Source of the DNA: Cercozoa sp. M6MM | Lineage: Eukaryota > Endomyxa: Ascetosporea | Assembly (NCBI GenBank): GCA_040357565.1 | Contig: JBDODJ010000130.1 | DNA length: 30,272 nucleotides | Strand: one strand, 5' to 3' | Part shown: piece by piece, positions 21,891 to 30,272 of the stretch | Layout: each line of letters starts with the position of its first letter | Numbering within the stretch: the first letter of the stretch is position 1 | The notes under the pieces: model-generated | Told to the model about the DNA's origin: nothing | What the model saw: only the letters and a program-made list of their open reading frames with translations | Databases searched by the model: none | Position numbers and translations under genes: made by a program

Positions 21891-23375
21891 ATGTCGTCGC
21901 TGCCAGAGTGCATCGCAGAATATCTTCGTGCAGCACAGTAGGTCGCTTGTTGTGCTGTTTGTTGTGCTGTTTGTGTGTTAAGCTAGATGTCCGTTTGGCA
22001 TGTCAGATGCGAGGATTTGGCGGCGAGCTTTCTGTCGCGAGTGTCGCCGGCACGTGCGGCCGAACTGACTCGACACACGCGTCTGCACGCTCTGTTTGTG
22101 AGAAACAATCCGAGTGCTGTCAGAAGTTCCGTCAGTCGCACCAACACCAACAGCAGCAGCACCAACAGCAGTAACAGTCTCAGCAGTAACAGTTTGAGCA
22201 GTCTGGCCAGTTTCAGTCGAGGCAGTAACAGTATCAGTCTAGGCAGTAACAGTCTAGGCAGTAACAGTCGAGGCAGTAACAGTCTAGGCAGTAACAATCT
22301 AACTGACACCGGCTTAACGAGTCTGCCGACAATGCAGATGGCTCCAACGAGTGCTCCGAGTGCAGCCGAAAGTCCGACTGCACCCGAGTGTCCGACCAAG
22401 AGGAATGATGCCATCCTGCAGCAGCTGCTGGCGCAGCGACCGAAACGCACGCCACAGGGCCGCTTTGTGTGCGACTTCCCGGGCTGTGGCAAGCTCTTTA
22501 CCAAGAGTCAGAACCTCCGGCGACACCAGGTGGGACCCCTTTCTTCCCTACTCCTATCTGTCCTCATATACCCCCCCGTAGAAGAACGCGCACAGCGAGC
22601 AAGCGCGCAGGTTTCCGTGCGATCAGTGCGGCCAGTTGTTCTCGCGTGCGGCCGATATGCGATCGCATCGTGCTGCACACCACCCAGACGGTGTGTTACC
22701 CCTTTCGCCCCCGGGTTGCCCCTTACCCCCCCCCCGGGTGGCCCCCCCCCGGGGGGAGCGAGTGAGCAAGAAGCGGCGTCGCATGTGCACGCAGTTGCCG
22801 CCTCTCATCAGCGTTTCCGAGATGTACCAGCAGCACGACGCGCACGATCTGCCGCCTCTGCATGCTAACTCACATGCACATACGCATGCACATCCGCATG
22901 CACATACACAACCATGTATGCATGAACATGAACATGCACATGCATGTTCGCATGAGCATGCACATGCGCATGCACATGCACATGTACAAGACTCCCAGAC
23001 ATCGGAGCAGCAGGCTGGTGTGTGTCCCGCCGAGTTCGGCGCACTGCACCTGCAGAACCATCATCACGCCGGTGCCGCTGCTGACCCGAGTGTGCCCACC
23101 TGCGGTATTGTCGGCACCGACGACTTTGCGTGCGATCACTGGATGCTGCGGCACGACGATCACTACGACTTCCTCATCAATGGCGAGTTGCATCACTGCG
23201 GTCCCGACGGACACTGCGAGAGTCACGGCTCTGTCCAAAGGTACCGTGTCCTCTCATTCACTCTTCCCTACCCCCCACATTTACATTGCGCAGTTGGCTC
23301 GACACCAACCCGCTGTCTGCCGACTTGTCAGACCGCTTATCGCAGCACCTGCAACCTAGTCCTCCGGCGCCGTAG
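21891..23375 (+). CDS. C2H2 zinc-finger protein with Ser/Asn-repeat and His-rich regions
   Basis: Five exons (21891-21937, 22007-22529, 22582-22690, 22763-23240, 23294-23375) give 412 residues. The N-terminus is helical (CIAEYLRAAQCEDLAASFL). A low-complexity region follows, with repeats of the 5-residue unit GSNSL encoded by a 15-bp repeat. Two adjacent C2H2 fingers come next, about residues 168-225: FVCDFPGCGKLFTKSQNLRR with the final His-X4-His, then FPCDQCGQLFSRAADMRSHR. They are split by a phase-0 intron between the two fingers. Then comes a nuclear-signal-like KKRRRM and a His-rich stretch of alternating HA/HT/HE pairs at about 22861-22985, followed by an acidic/aromatic C-terminus with further His and Cys. 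Two tandem fingers suggest sequence-specific DNA binding. The His-rich part could bind zinc or other metals. I cannot name an orthologue. Confidence 0.8.
22691..22762 (+). other. GC-homopolymer intron in the zinc-finger gene
   Basis: This 72-nt intron is built of C and G runs (ten C, GGG, ten C, six G). These can fold into a strong C/G hairpin just before the acceptor GGGAGCGAG. Removal keeps the frame from HHPDG into SKKRRRM. Confidence 0.7.
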
Positions 23376-23515
23376 TTTAACCGCCGATTCGATTTATTTG
23401 CTTTGAGTAACTCAGAAACAGGTGGCTACAACCGCGCGAGATTATGCAGTGAAAGCATGCCATAAAGCAGTCTTCAGGAACTTGAGCGCCTGTTGTTCTG
23501 CATTTAGGTGCCGGT

Positions 23516-25093
23516 ATGAGCTCCTTCAGGCGTCTGGGTGGCCACGGAGCCCGCGCTTTGACAGATTCGAGCAAGAAACGCGAGAAAACGCCGCCAGACG
23601 CTGACCCGAAAGTGCAGGCTGCGGCAAAGCCTGCTGTGGCGCCCTCTGCGAGCACCCAGAGAGCGAAAGCTCGTGGCACCAAGGCATGGCTGCATGGTGT
23701 GCACACTTGCAGCACAGGAATGCCGCGGTTGGACAATGCATTGCCTTGCAAGGGTCTCCCACTGCACACTCTCACAGTCCTGGTACTTTGATAGTTTTCA
23801 GTACCGAGAACTGCTATGCTGAAATACAACGTTGTCTAAGCAGAGACGAGACATTGAAAGCGATTACGCGCGCATTTTCGTTCAAAGCATCGCGAGTATG
23901 GCGCTCGCACAGCAGTGCCCTGTCCTCTTCATCGGCACGAAGCGACGGCTGCGCGTGATGCGTGAGTCCATGCCAAAAATCTCACATGGAGCAGCTATTG
24001 ACACGGGTACACTTCAACAAGTTTTCTGTGCCAACTAAAGTCGATTCACTTGTGCCTTAGACAACCTCGGCGTGTCGAAGAAGGAACGAAAGGACATCCG
24101 AAAGCGCGAAAAGGCCTCGCAAAAACTTGGCGCATCCGAGATGAAGATTGCCTTTCAGTACGAAAAGTATTTGCACTCTCAAAGCACGTCAGAGACGTCA
24201 AATCTTGGCAACGTCGTCACAAGCAGCGATTTTCAACTGGACTTTTCCTCGCGTACTCTCGCTTGTTTCTTTGTGGCTTCACAATTAGTAATACTTGCAT
24301 CTGTTTGTTTTTAAAGCGACACCACAGCGAATTCTCGAATTCGACATTCAAACTTTCGAGTTTAGCGACGCCTCCATGCAAGAGCGTTTCGAGCAGCGAA
24401 GAAAGGCGCGTGTACTGAGTGCTGCTCATGCAGCGACTCTGGCCGTCGAAGTGTTTGCTGGCGTTTTGGGGTACTTTCACGCTGTCAAAATGAGCCTCCA
24501 AGTTGGATATTCTTGTTGCAGTGAGAACCACGGACGCGTGTTTCTGTGCAACGTGACGCATGCTGCATGGGACGAAACCTCCACAGCGAAGTTGCTTCAG
24601 GTGCTACGCCGGTTGACGCGTCGTTGGCCGCTGCTCGCAGTTGCAACAGCTTCCGCCGACCGGCCGTATTTTGAGCACGCGGATGCTGTGCTGCATGTCG
24701 AGTCTTTCCAAGGCGACATGCAGTCCTTCGCAGCGGAGTCGCAGTACGGTGATTTCGACGGCGTTTTGCACTTGCTTCGCACTCGCACAGAACAGATGGC
24801 GTCACTGTCACCCCGTGTCATGCACACACCAAAGGTACGCACCCGTTTGTTCTTTGTGAATAAGCTCAATTCAAACATTGCAGCACCGTCGCATGCTGTT
24901 TAAAATGACGCGACACTGCATGAAGCTCCGACGCTTTGCTTTGCCACCCGAGCAGTCACGCAGCACGCGCAAAATCACGCAGGTCGAGGTGTCTTCGGGA
25001 AGTGCGTCGGGAGCCAGTCGCAGTACCAGTGCCGTGAGCAGCATCACGAGCACAGAGAAGAAGGACGCCCGGGCAGCTCTCGCTGAGTTCTAA
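23516..25093 (+). CDS. ELP4: Elongator complex protein 4 (PAXNEB family)
   Basis: Five exons (23516-23782, 23844-23961, 24061-24252, 24317-24834, 24884-25093) give 434 residues. ELP4 is part of the Elp456 RecA-like ring, which with Elp123 modifies wobble uridine in tRNA anticodons. A Ser/Lys-rich N-terminus leads to GVHTCSTGMPRLDNAL and GLPLHTLTVL, the ELP4 start of the RecA-like fold; like other ELP4s it lacks a canonical Walker A motif. The family landmark EMKIAFQYEKY is at about 24139-24171. A serine/acid-rich insert and FQLDFSSP follow. The C-terminal half has the conserved ESFQGD...YGDFDGVLHLLRTRT and then RMLFKMTRHCMKLRRFALPP, matching the ELP4 end FKLRRKRFxIExLHLPP. A Ser/Thr tail of about 45 residues closes it. 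Strand +, 140 bp after the zinc-finger gene. Intact. Confidence 0.85.
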
Positions 25094-25278
25094 CGTACAG
25101 TAAAGAAAAGTGCGTTCGGTCACGTTCGTAAACATCTTGCGCGCATGCGCGGACCCAATTGCGACGCAATCGGATCAGCCGGAGCGCCAGCGAGATCAGT
25201 TATTCGATCGATCCGCTGTGGCGGGTGGGTGCCCGAGTAGGCACTGAGCGGCACTCGGTGCGCACGCACGGTTTCGTT
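25094..25278. other. Convergent spacer between ELP4 and the PH-domain gene
   Basis: A 185-bp spacer holding the two 3' ends. No gene or clear AATAAA on the plus strand. Confidence 0.35.
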
Positions 25279-26036
25279 TCAATCCACAAAGTGCTCGTTA
25301 TTCGTCGACAGCTACGGGGAGAAATGGGGATTTGAGAAACACGTTTGACAAAGGTCTGCGTGGTACCCGTGATACCGACGAGCGCGATCGCCGCACTGAC
25401 TCGAGTGCACGCTGTCTCGTGAGTCCCAGCTGTCGGTGTAGGAATCGCCACCAGCACCGCGCAGCGTACTTGCCTGCAAAAGCTGCTAATCACCGCAGGG
25501 ATAAATTGTGTAACTCGCAATACCATCCGCAATGAGAGTGAGCATGTGGGAGCGATCGACGCGACATTCGATACGCTCCTCGACGTTGGCTTCTTGTGTT
25601 TGCAGTTCCAGTTCTGCACGAGGCACGGGAGCTAGAAAGACGCCAAGCACGGAGCACAGATAGGACTGAGGGTACCACACAAATCAACTCCACCAGCAGC
25701 AGCACAGGGCCGACCACGCTTTAGCTGAATCATTAACTGTCGCATGTCCTCTTGCTCTTGTGCAACGAACAGTGCGAACGAAGCCTCGTTCGTGAACCAC
25801 AGTAGATGTCCTGTGCATGTACAAATGTACACACATATACCTCTCAAAGCATCACGAAGACTGACCTTCAAACAGTGCGACGTAGAATCGCTGCAGTTTT
25901 CGCCGTCGTGAGCGAACCGTGAGCCATTCAGCACGGAGGACCTTGTGCTTGGCACTCGTGCATCCTGTTCGACGTAGAACATTTCCCAGAAATGTGCACC
26001 ACTTGGCGTAATCTCTCTGTTCGTTTTTGTTTAACA

Positions 26037-26114
<78 letters not shown>

Positions 26115-28318
26115 GCCTCGTATACTCGGTTGTTGGCGCACAGCGTCCAGACGCGCGACGGCGTCAGCAGCGAGAAGGCGTATGGTGAGGCACCTGCGTC
26201 TTCGGCAGCACGCAACGCGAGCACTTCGTCCAGGTCGATGTGCCCCAGTTCTCCTGCACACCGTGTTAAGCGAGACACTTATACTCCGTCATTAACACGG
26301 TGCACAACTGTGTTAAGTACCATCATCCACATTTGAACCGCTCGCATCAGTTCCTCCCTCCAAGATTGACCTGTAAACATTGTAAATATAGTAGGGAAGT
26401 TAAAAATAAAAGATAAGGGACGGCGATACACTGGAGCGCGATCGCGAAAGTAACGCATTTTCAGTCCATGTCGCCGACCGTCAACATCGAAAAAGCGACG
26501 CTTCCATGCGCTAAAATACTCAAAACTAGTTTCATAAACACCACACAGAGCGTGCCTTACGTGTTGTGCTCGCCACGCTTGTCGAGCCACCCGAAACACA
26601 CCAAATCGTCTTGTTCTATCTTGGGCAGCACCTGCAGTGCCGTGTGTGCCAATTCCGGTGTGTAACACGAGCCTAAGTGGAAGCGAGTGCACTTCTAAAC
26701 ACACAAGTCAACGATATCGGGAGTACCACATTTGCCTTGCACGATATCAAGTTCGTCGCCAAAGATGGCATCATCAACACTTGCTTGTCTACAACACGTT
26801 CACTTTCAAGCCATGGACATATACAGATAAATCAATTCACTTACGTTGGCTGAGATGTCACAACGAGCGAGCTCAACAACTCGAACCACGGTGCCTACAT
26901 TTTGCATTCTAAAAAGAAAAAAAAAACTATGAGCACCAAAGTACCATCGTGGCATCATCAGTGAACGTCAAATCGACGGTTTCGTCATCGGCAGTCACCA
27001 AGTACATCTAAAATAAAAACAATTAGTCTCATGAATTCAAAACAAACACAAGCTTCATGTGCACAGTACTGTGTGTGGAGGTTTCGGCTTTCCGCGTCGG
27101 TTGCGGAAGTCGGCAGAGTACCGAGCGCACTCCTTCAGTCCACGCAGGTCGACTCCAGGACCTGCAGTCACAAATTATTGTAGTTATAAATCTGCAAATC
27201 TGAACAACGAGGAGGGTACCATCGGGCGTATCACTGCGAGTGTTCTTAAAGAAACGCAACGTCAAGTCGCGCCGTGTGTTTAACACACACCAGCGCTCTT
27301 TGCGCGATCGCATGCGCACGGAACTCTTGCGACGCAACTAAACACACAACGCGAATCAACTTGGATTGAAATTAACAAAAAAGACACTACAGTTTCAGCC
27401 AAGATTTCGTGGGCTCGAGTTTTTGGCAGTGGTACGGTCGATTGCGGTTTCTTTCATTGTGCAGACAGTGACTGGTTACTGGTGTATGTGAAGATGGATT
27501 TAGCAGATTATACCTCAGGTTCAGCAACAGCAACTTTAGATTCTTCTTCAGTCGTAGCACTACGAATGTCCTGTGTTCATGCACCAAAAAGAAGCGACAT
27601 CTAACGGTACATCCATACCCATGACTGATTTGAACACGAGGCGTCGTGGCGAGAACCGTTTGAATGTCTTTGGCACCGCTACAAACGAGGAGAAAAATGC
27701 AACAACAACTGCAAATAGCGAAAAACAAGAAACCTTTCATTTCGAACTCGTTGGATTGTGGGAATGTTTGCATCGTCTTCGACCTGCAAGGGCGAAGGCC
27801 GATTCTCCTCGAGACTGTTATCAATATCTTCACTTTCGTGTTCGTCTCGTGGCAAAACGGGCGCTTCTGGCAGTTGTGACACCCGTGGCTGCATAAAACA
27901 CTTTGAAAAAGTAAAGCACAGAGCAGATTAACACGCACCATTGGAACGAGCTCAGACGGTCTGTAATCTTCTTCTTGTGCTACACAAATGTCGCGTGAGG
28001 AATATGCCAGAATGAGCGCTGATTTATACCAGCTTCGTCCGGGTGCTCTTTCACATCAGTTCGACTGAGCCAGGCTTCCTCCTCGTAATCACGAAAGCGC
28101 ACGTGCACCTGTTTGTTCACACATAATGCGCCTTAAGCTTTTTGTATGGCGTGAAAGCTGAAGCACTTTTTCACTGAGGTCGGTGAAATCATCGCAGACG
28201 AAGGCTGGGTAAAAGTAGCTACGGCAGAGATAAACGGTAGAAGCGTAAACTTAACACAGAAGAGGTACCCATCATCCCAACGAGCGACTACGAGACGCCC
28301 AGGAATGAGATGACTCAT
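25279..28318 (-). CDS. Tudor-like domain protein with three PH-like domains
   Basis: About 22 small exons on the minus strand; I could join all but one junction in phase. Start ATG 28318; last exon 25279-25311. Exons 1-4 encode a Tudor-like (DUF4537-like) module: LVVARWDDGYFYPAFV, then VHVRFRDYEEEAWLSRTDV. An acidic linker follows. PH-like domain 1 (27220-27337 to 26845-26894) runs from SRKERWCVLNTRRDLTLRFF to MYLVTADDETVDLTF and APWFELLSSLV. Domain 2 (26561-26672 to 25866-26016) runs from FGWLDKRGEHNTAWKRRFFD to SPYAFSLLTPSRVWTLC and YAKWCTFLGNVLRR. Domain 3 starts at EWLTVRSRRRKLQRFYVALF and ends at GKYAARCWWRFLHRQLG. PH domains bind phosphoinositides or proteins; Tudor-like folds bind methylated or other peptides. 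The junction between the exon ending near 27700 and exon 27626-27678 does not keep phase, so a sequence error or a missed exon is possible there. Confidence 0.7.
26039..26113. repeat. (CA)n dinucleotide microsatellite in an intron
   Basis: About 37 CA units, uninterrupted. It lies inside the 109-nt intron 26017-26125 of the PH-domain gene, just after the donor (GT-rich on the gene's strand), and accounts for that intron's extra length. Confidence 0.95.
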
Positions 28319-28627
28319 CGCAGAGGTCGTCCGCGCGGGGTACGGTGTGGACAAAATAAATCAGTAGGCGGTGCAGCTGGCTTTTTGCAAATTAACGTGC
28401 GCGTGCGTCTGCAAGTGCAAGTTTGATTGCTTTACCGTGCACTAGAGTGCGTTCACTTCAAGTCATGAAGACCAACATCGCCCATCCAGGCAATGGGCTC
28501 TGTCTTGTCGATCTGAGCCGGTAGATGTTGTATGGCCGATTGCTGGCTGCACAAAACAATAGAGTCTGAGCGGTGATCGTTCTAAGCGTGAAGTGAAGAA
28601 TAGCGTGTGCTCAAGTTAATCATAGTA
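28319..28627. promoter_or_regulatory. Divergent promoter spacer between the PH-domain and lysA genes
   Basis: A 309-bp spacer between outward starts at 28318 (minus) and 28628 (plus). No coding potential and no obvious TATA box; promoter role inferred from arrangement. Confidence 0.4.
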
Positions 28628-30143
28628 ATGGACGATGCAGCTTACAGGAATGCCGTGACGGAGATTGTGGAGCGGTTTGGAACGCCGACGTATGTGTAAG
28701 TTTGCGTTGTTTTTCTTGCTGCTGTTGCACGAAAAAGTGCGTAGGTACGACCTGCGAGTAGTAGAGCAACGTGCTGACGTAGAGTTTTCTGCATTCTAGC
28801 TCTGCGATTCGATGAAGCTTCTGTGCGCAGGAGGTGCTGCGTGCACTGTCGAAATGCGCGCGTTTCGAGGCTCTGTACGCCATCAAAGCCAACTGCACGC
28901 CAGCTGTTGTGAAAGTAGGTGTAGTTTCTGCGACCTTTGGTCTGTAACTACGAGGTCTTGTAGGTGCTGCTGAAGAAAGGCTTTGGTATCGACGCTGTGA
29001 GTCCAGGCGAAGTGATGCTGGCGCTGCGACTGGGCTGCGCTGCCGAAAGGATCATGTTTACCGAGAACAATGCCACCGAGGTTAGTGTTTTACTATTTTT
29101 CGCTTTCTCTTTCTTTTTTTTTTAACCTGTGAAACTTACTTTAATTAATTTAAACCTCTTTTTATCTGTTTTTAAAACTGTGAGAATTACAGGAAGAATT
29201 GCGCTGGGCGCTCGAGCAAGGTGTCACTGTGAACTGCGGCTCCTTGCACTCGCTGCGAACCGTGAAGCGACTCGCGCATCAGCGCGGAGGTACGAATGTA
29301 ATAATAATGATAGTAATTAAAGAGTTAGACTGGTTAGAACAAGTGAAGGTGGCCGTGCGCTTCAATCCGGACGTTGGTGACGCAGAGTGGTGCCCCATAC
29401 AGATGTACAAACAAACTAGTTGATGAGAAGGTACTACCTACAGTGCCAAGACACTAACGGCCGGTCCACTGGCGAAATTCGGCGTTCACTTTTCCTTGGT
29501 TTCGCAAGTGGCGGCGCTCGAGGACGACGTGCTGCGTGTGACCTGTGCGCACATGCACATCGGCTCCAACATCCTCGATGTGTAGGCTGTTACCCCCTAC
29601 CTCCTTTGTACTCTCTTTTTACCTCCCTCCCGCTCCCCCAGCGAAGTGTACGCCGAAGCGATGGGCGTCATCGTGGACACAGCGACGCAGCTACCTCATC
29701 TGGACGCTGTGGATTTCGGTGGTACAAAATGGGTACAAATGTACCGTACAATGTACATGCTTTGTAGGCGGACTGGGCGTGCCGTACTATGGCCAGAACG
29801 AGCGTTTTGACACGACGCTGCTGAGTGAGCGTGTGCTGCAGATTGCCGGTGTGCTCAAGGTACTTGCCTTAGGCAGTATCTCAACTCAGTGTCTCAACTC
29901 AGTGTCTCAACTCAGTGTCTCAACTCAGTGTCATCAACAACACGCTTGTTCTGACAGGACAAGACAGGCAAAGACATCAAGTGCAAACTCGAGCCAGGTA
30001 GCTTTTTTTCGAGTCAAGTTTCGTTGGCAGCAGCAGCGCCACGTGGCAGGCCGCTTCCTCGTGGCCGAGTCGGGCGCTCTGCTAACGCGTGTCACGTGTG
30101 TCAAGCAGCATCCGCAGGGACGTCTCTATGCCGGTGCTTTTTG

Positions 30144-30179
<36 letters not shown>

Positions 30180-30272
30180 TATATGTTACATATCTATAAT
30201 AGACAGTATACATAGACATATATATATATATACATATACATATATACATATACATATATACATATACATATA
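28628..30272 (+). CDS. LYSA: Diaminopimelate decarboxylase (partial, runs off the window)
   Basis: PLP enzyme that makes L-lysine from meso-diaminopimelate, the last step of the DAP pathway. Eleven exons are placed: 28628-28695, 28745-28778, 28831-28914, 28964-29080, 29193-29289, 29344-29389, 29444-29581, 29642-29721, 29768-29859, 29958-29997 and 30050 to about 30132. The fold-III decarboxylase motifs are clear: RFGTPTYVYD, ALYAIKANCTP with the PLP Lys53, GFGIDAVSPGEVMLAL, RIMFTENNATEEEL, VAVRFNPDVG, LAKFGVHF, AHMHIGSNI, VDFGGGLGVPYYG (PLP phosphate loop) and KLEPGRFLVAESGALLTRV. Ornithine decarboxylase is excluded by KANCTP and VSPGE in place of its KCN and S.xE motifs. The C-terminal third, including the Cys-Glu site that binds substrate, lies beyond 30272 after an AT-repeat intron. 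Confidence 0.9.
29879..29930 (+). repeat. 13-bp tandem repeat x4 in a lysA intron
   Basis: Four perfect copies of TCTCAACTCAGTG lie in the 98-nt intron 29860-29957. The flanking exons join in frame across it (GVLK then DKTGKD). Confidence 0.9.
30145..30272. repeat. AT-rich (TA)n / (TACATA)n repeat at the window edge
   Basis: A pure TA run at about 30147-30173 is followed by ATACATATA-type repeats to the end of the window. It probably lies in the next lysA intron, whose donor is likely GTGCTT near 30133. Confidence 0.8.

Noticed and set aside
29879..29930. Regular short repeats that could suggest a CRISPR array
   Set aside because: The 13-bp units are contiguous without spacers and lie in a spliced intron of a eukaryotic gene.
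28628..30116. Ornithine decarboxylase identity
   Set aside because: The PLP site reads YAIKANCTP and the following VSPGE, with AHMHIGSN, as in diaminopimelate decarboxylase and unlike the ODC motifs.

Overview
The window is nuclear DNA from a gene-dense eukaryote. Fifteen protein genes can be placed. Almost all are split by very short GT-AG introns, mostly 45-75 nt, and the exons join in phase across conserved domains. The lineage cannot be fixed from sequence alone. A diaminopimelate decarboxylase (plant/algal/oomycete-type lysine synthesis), a prolyl 4-hydroxylase and a bacterial-looking MddA/NnrU-type membrane methyltransferase point to a protist such as an alga or a heterotrophic stramenopile, not an animal or fungus. 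There are two assembly gaps (100 N at 980-1079 and 10 N at 8892-8901).

Layout: 1-780, A-rich minisatellite and upstream DNA; 781-~3225 (+) prolyl 4-hydroxylase; 3389-4399 (+) MddA/NnrU-like membrane protein; 5140-6294 (-) unknown protein with a SUMO-interaction-like tail; 6389-8040 (-) coiled-coil protein with a faint UVRAG/Atg14-like look; 8345-8784 (-) small Cys-X2-Cys protein; 9171-10916 (+) class II DYRK kinase; 11446-13101 (-) helical-repeat (PPR-like) protein with a pure Q13 tract; 13366-15283 (+) bromodomain/AT-hook protein; 15651-17701 (-) eIF4A3 with an RS-rich N-terminus; 17911-19300 (+) HAD phosphatase (PGP type); 19502-21647 (-) TBC1D22-type RabGAP; 21891-23375 (+) two-finger C2H2 protein with Ser/Asn and His repeats; 23516-25093 (+) Elongator subunit ELP4; 25279-28318 (-) Tudor-like plus three-PH-domain protein; 28628-beyond the window (+) diaminopimelate decarboxylase.

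The genes mostly alternate in strand, giving short divergent spacers (209-386 bp, likely shared promoters) and short convergent spacers. No operon-like pathway cluster is evident; most genes are housekeeping or regulatory (RNA processing, tRNA modification, chromatin, membrane traffic, signalling). Non-coding curiosities include a diverged 79-bp element shared by the 3' flanks of two minus-strand genes, long GT/CA microsatellites, tandem repeats inside introns, and a 32-nt intron inferred in the TBC gene. I did not find a convincing new multi-gene system. The best leads are the MddA-like enzyme, the Tudor/triple-PH protein, the RS-tailed eIF4A3 and the shared 3' element.
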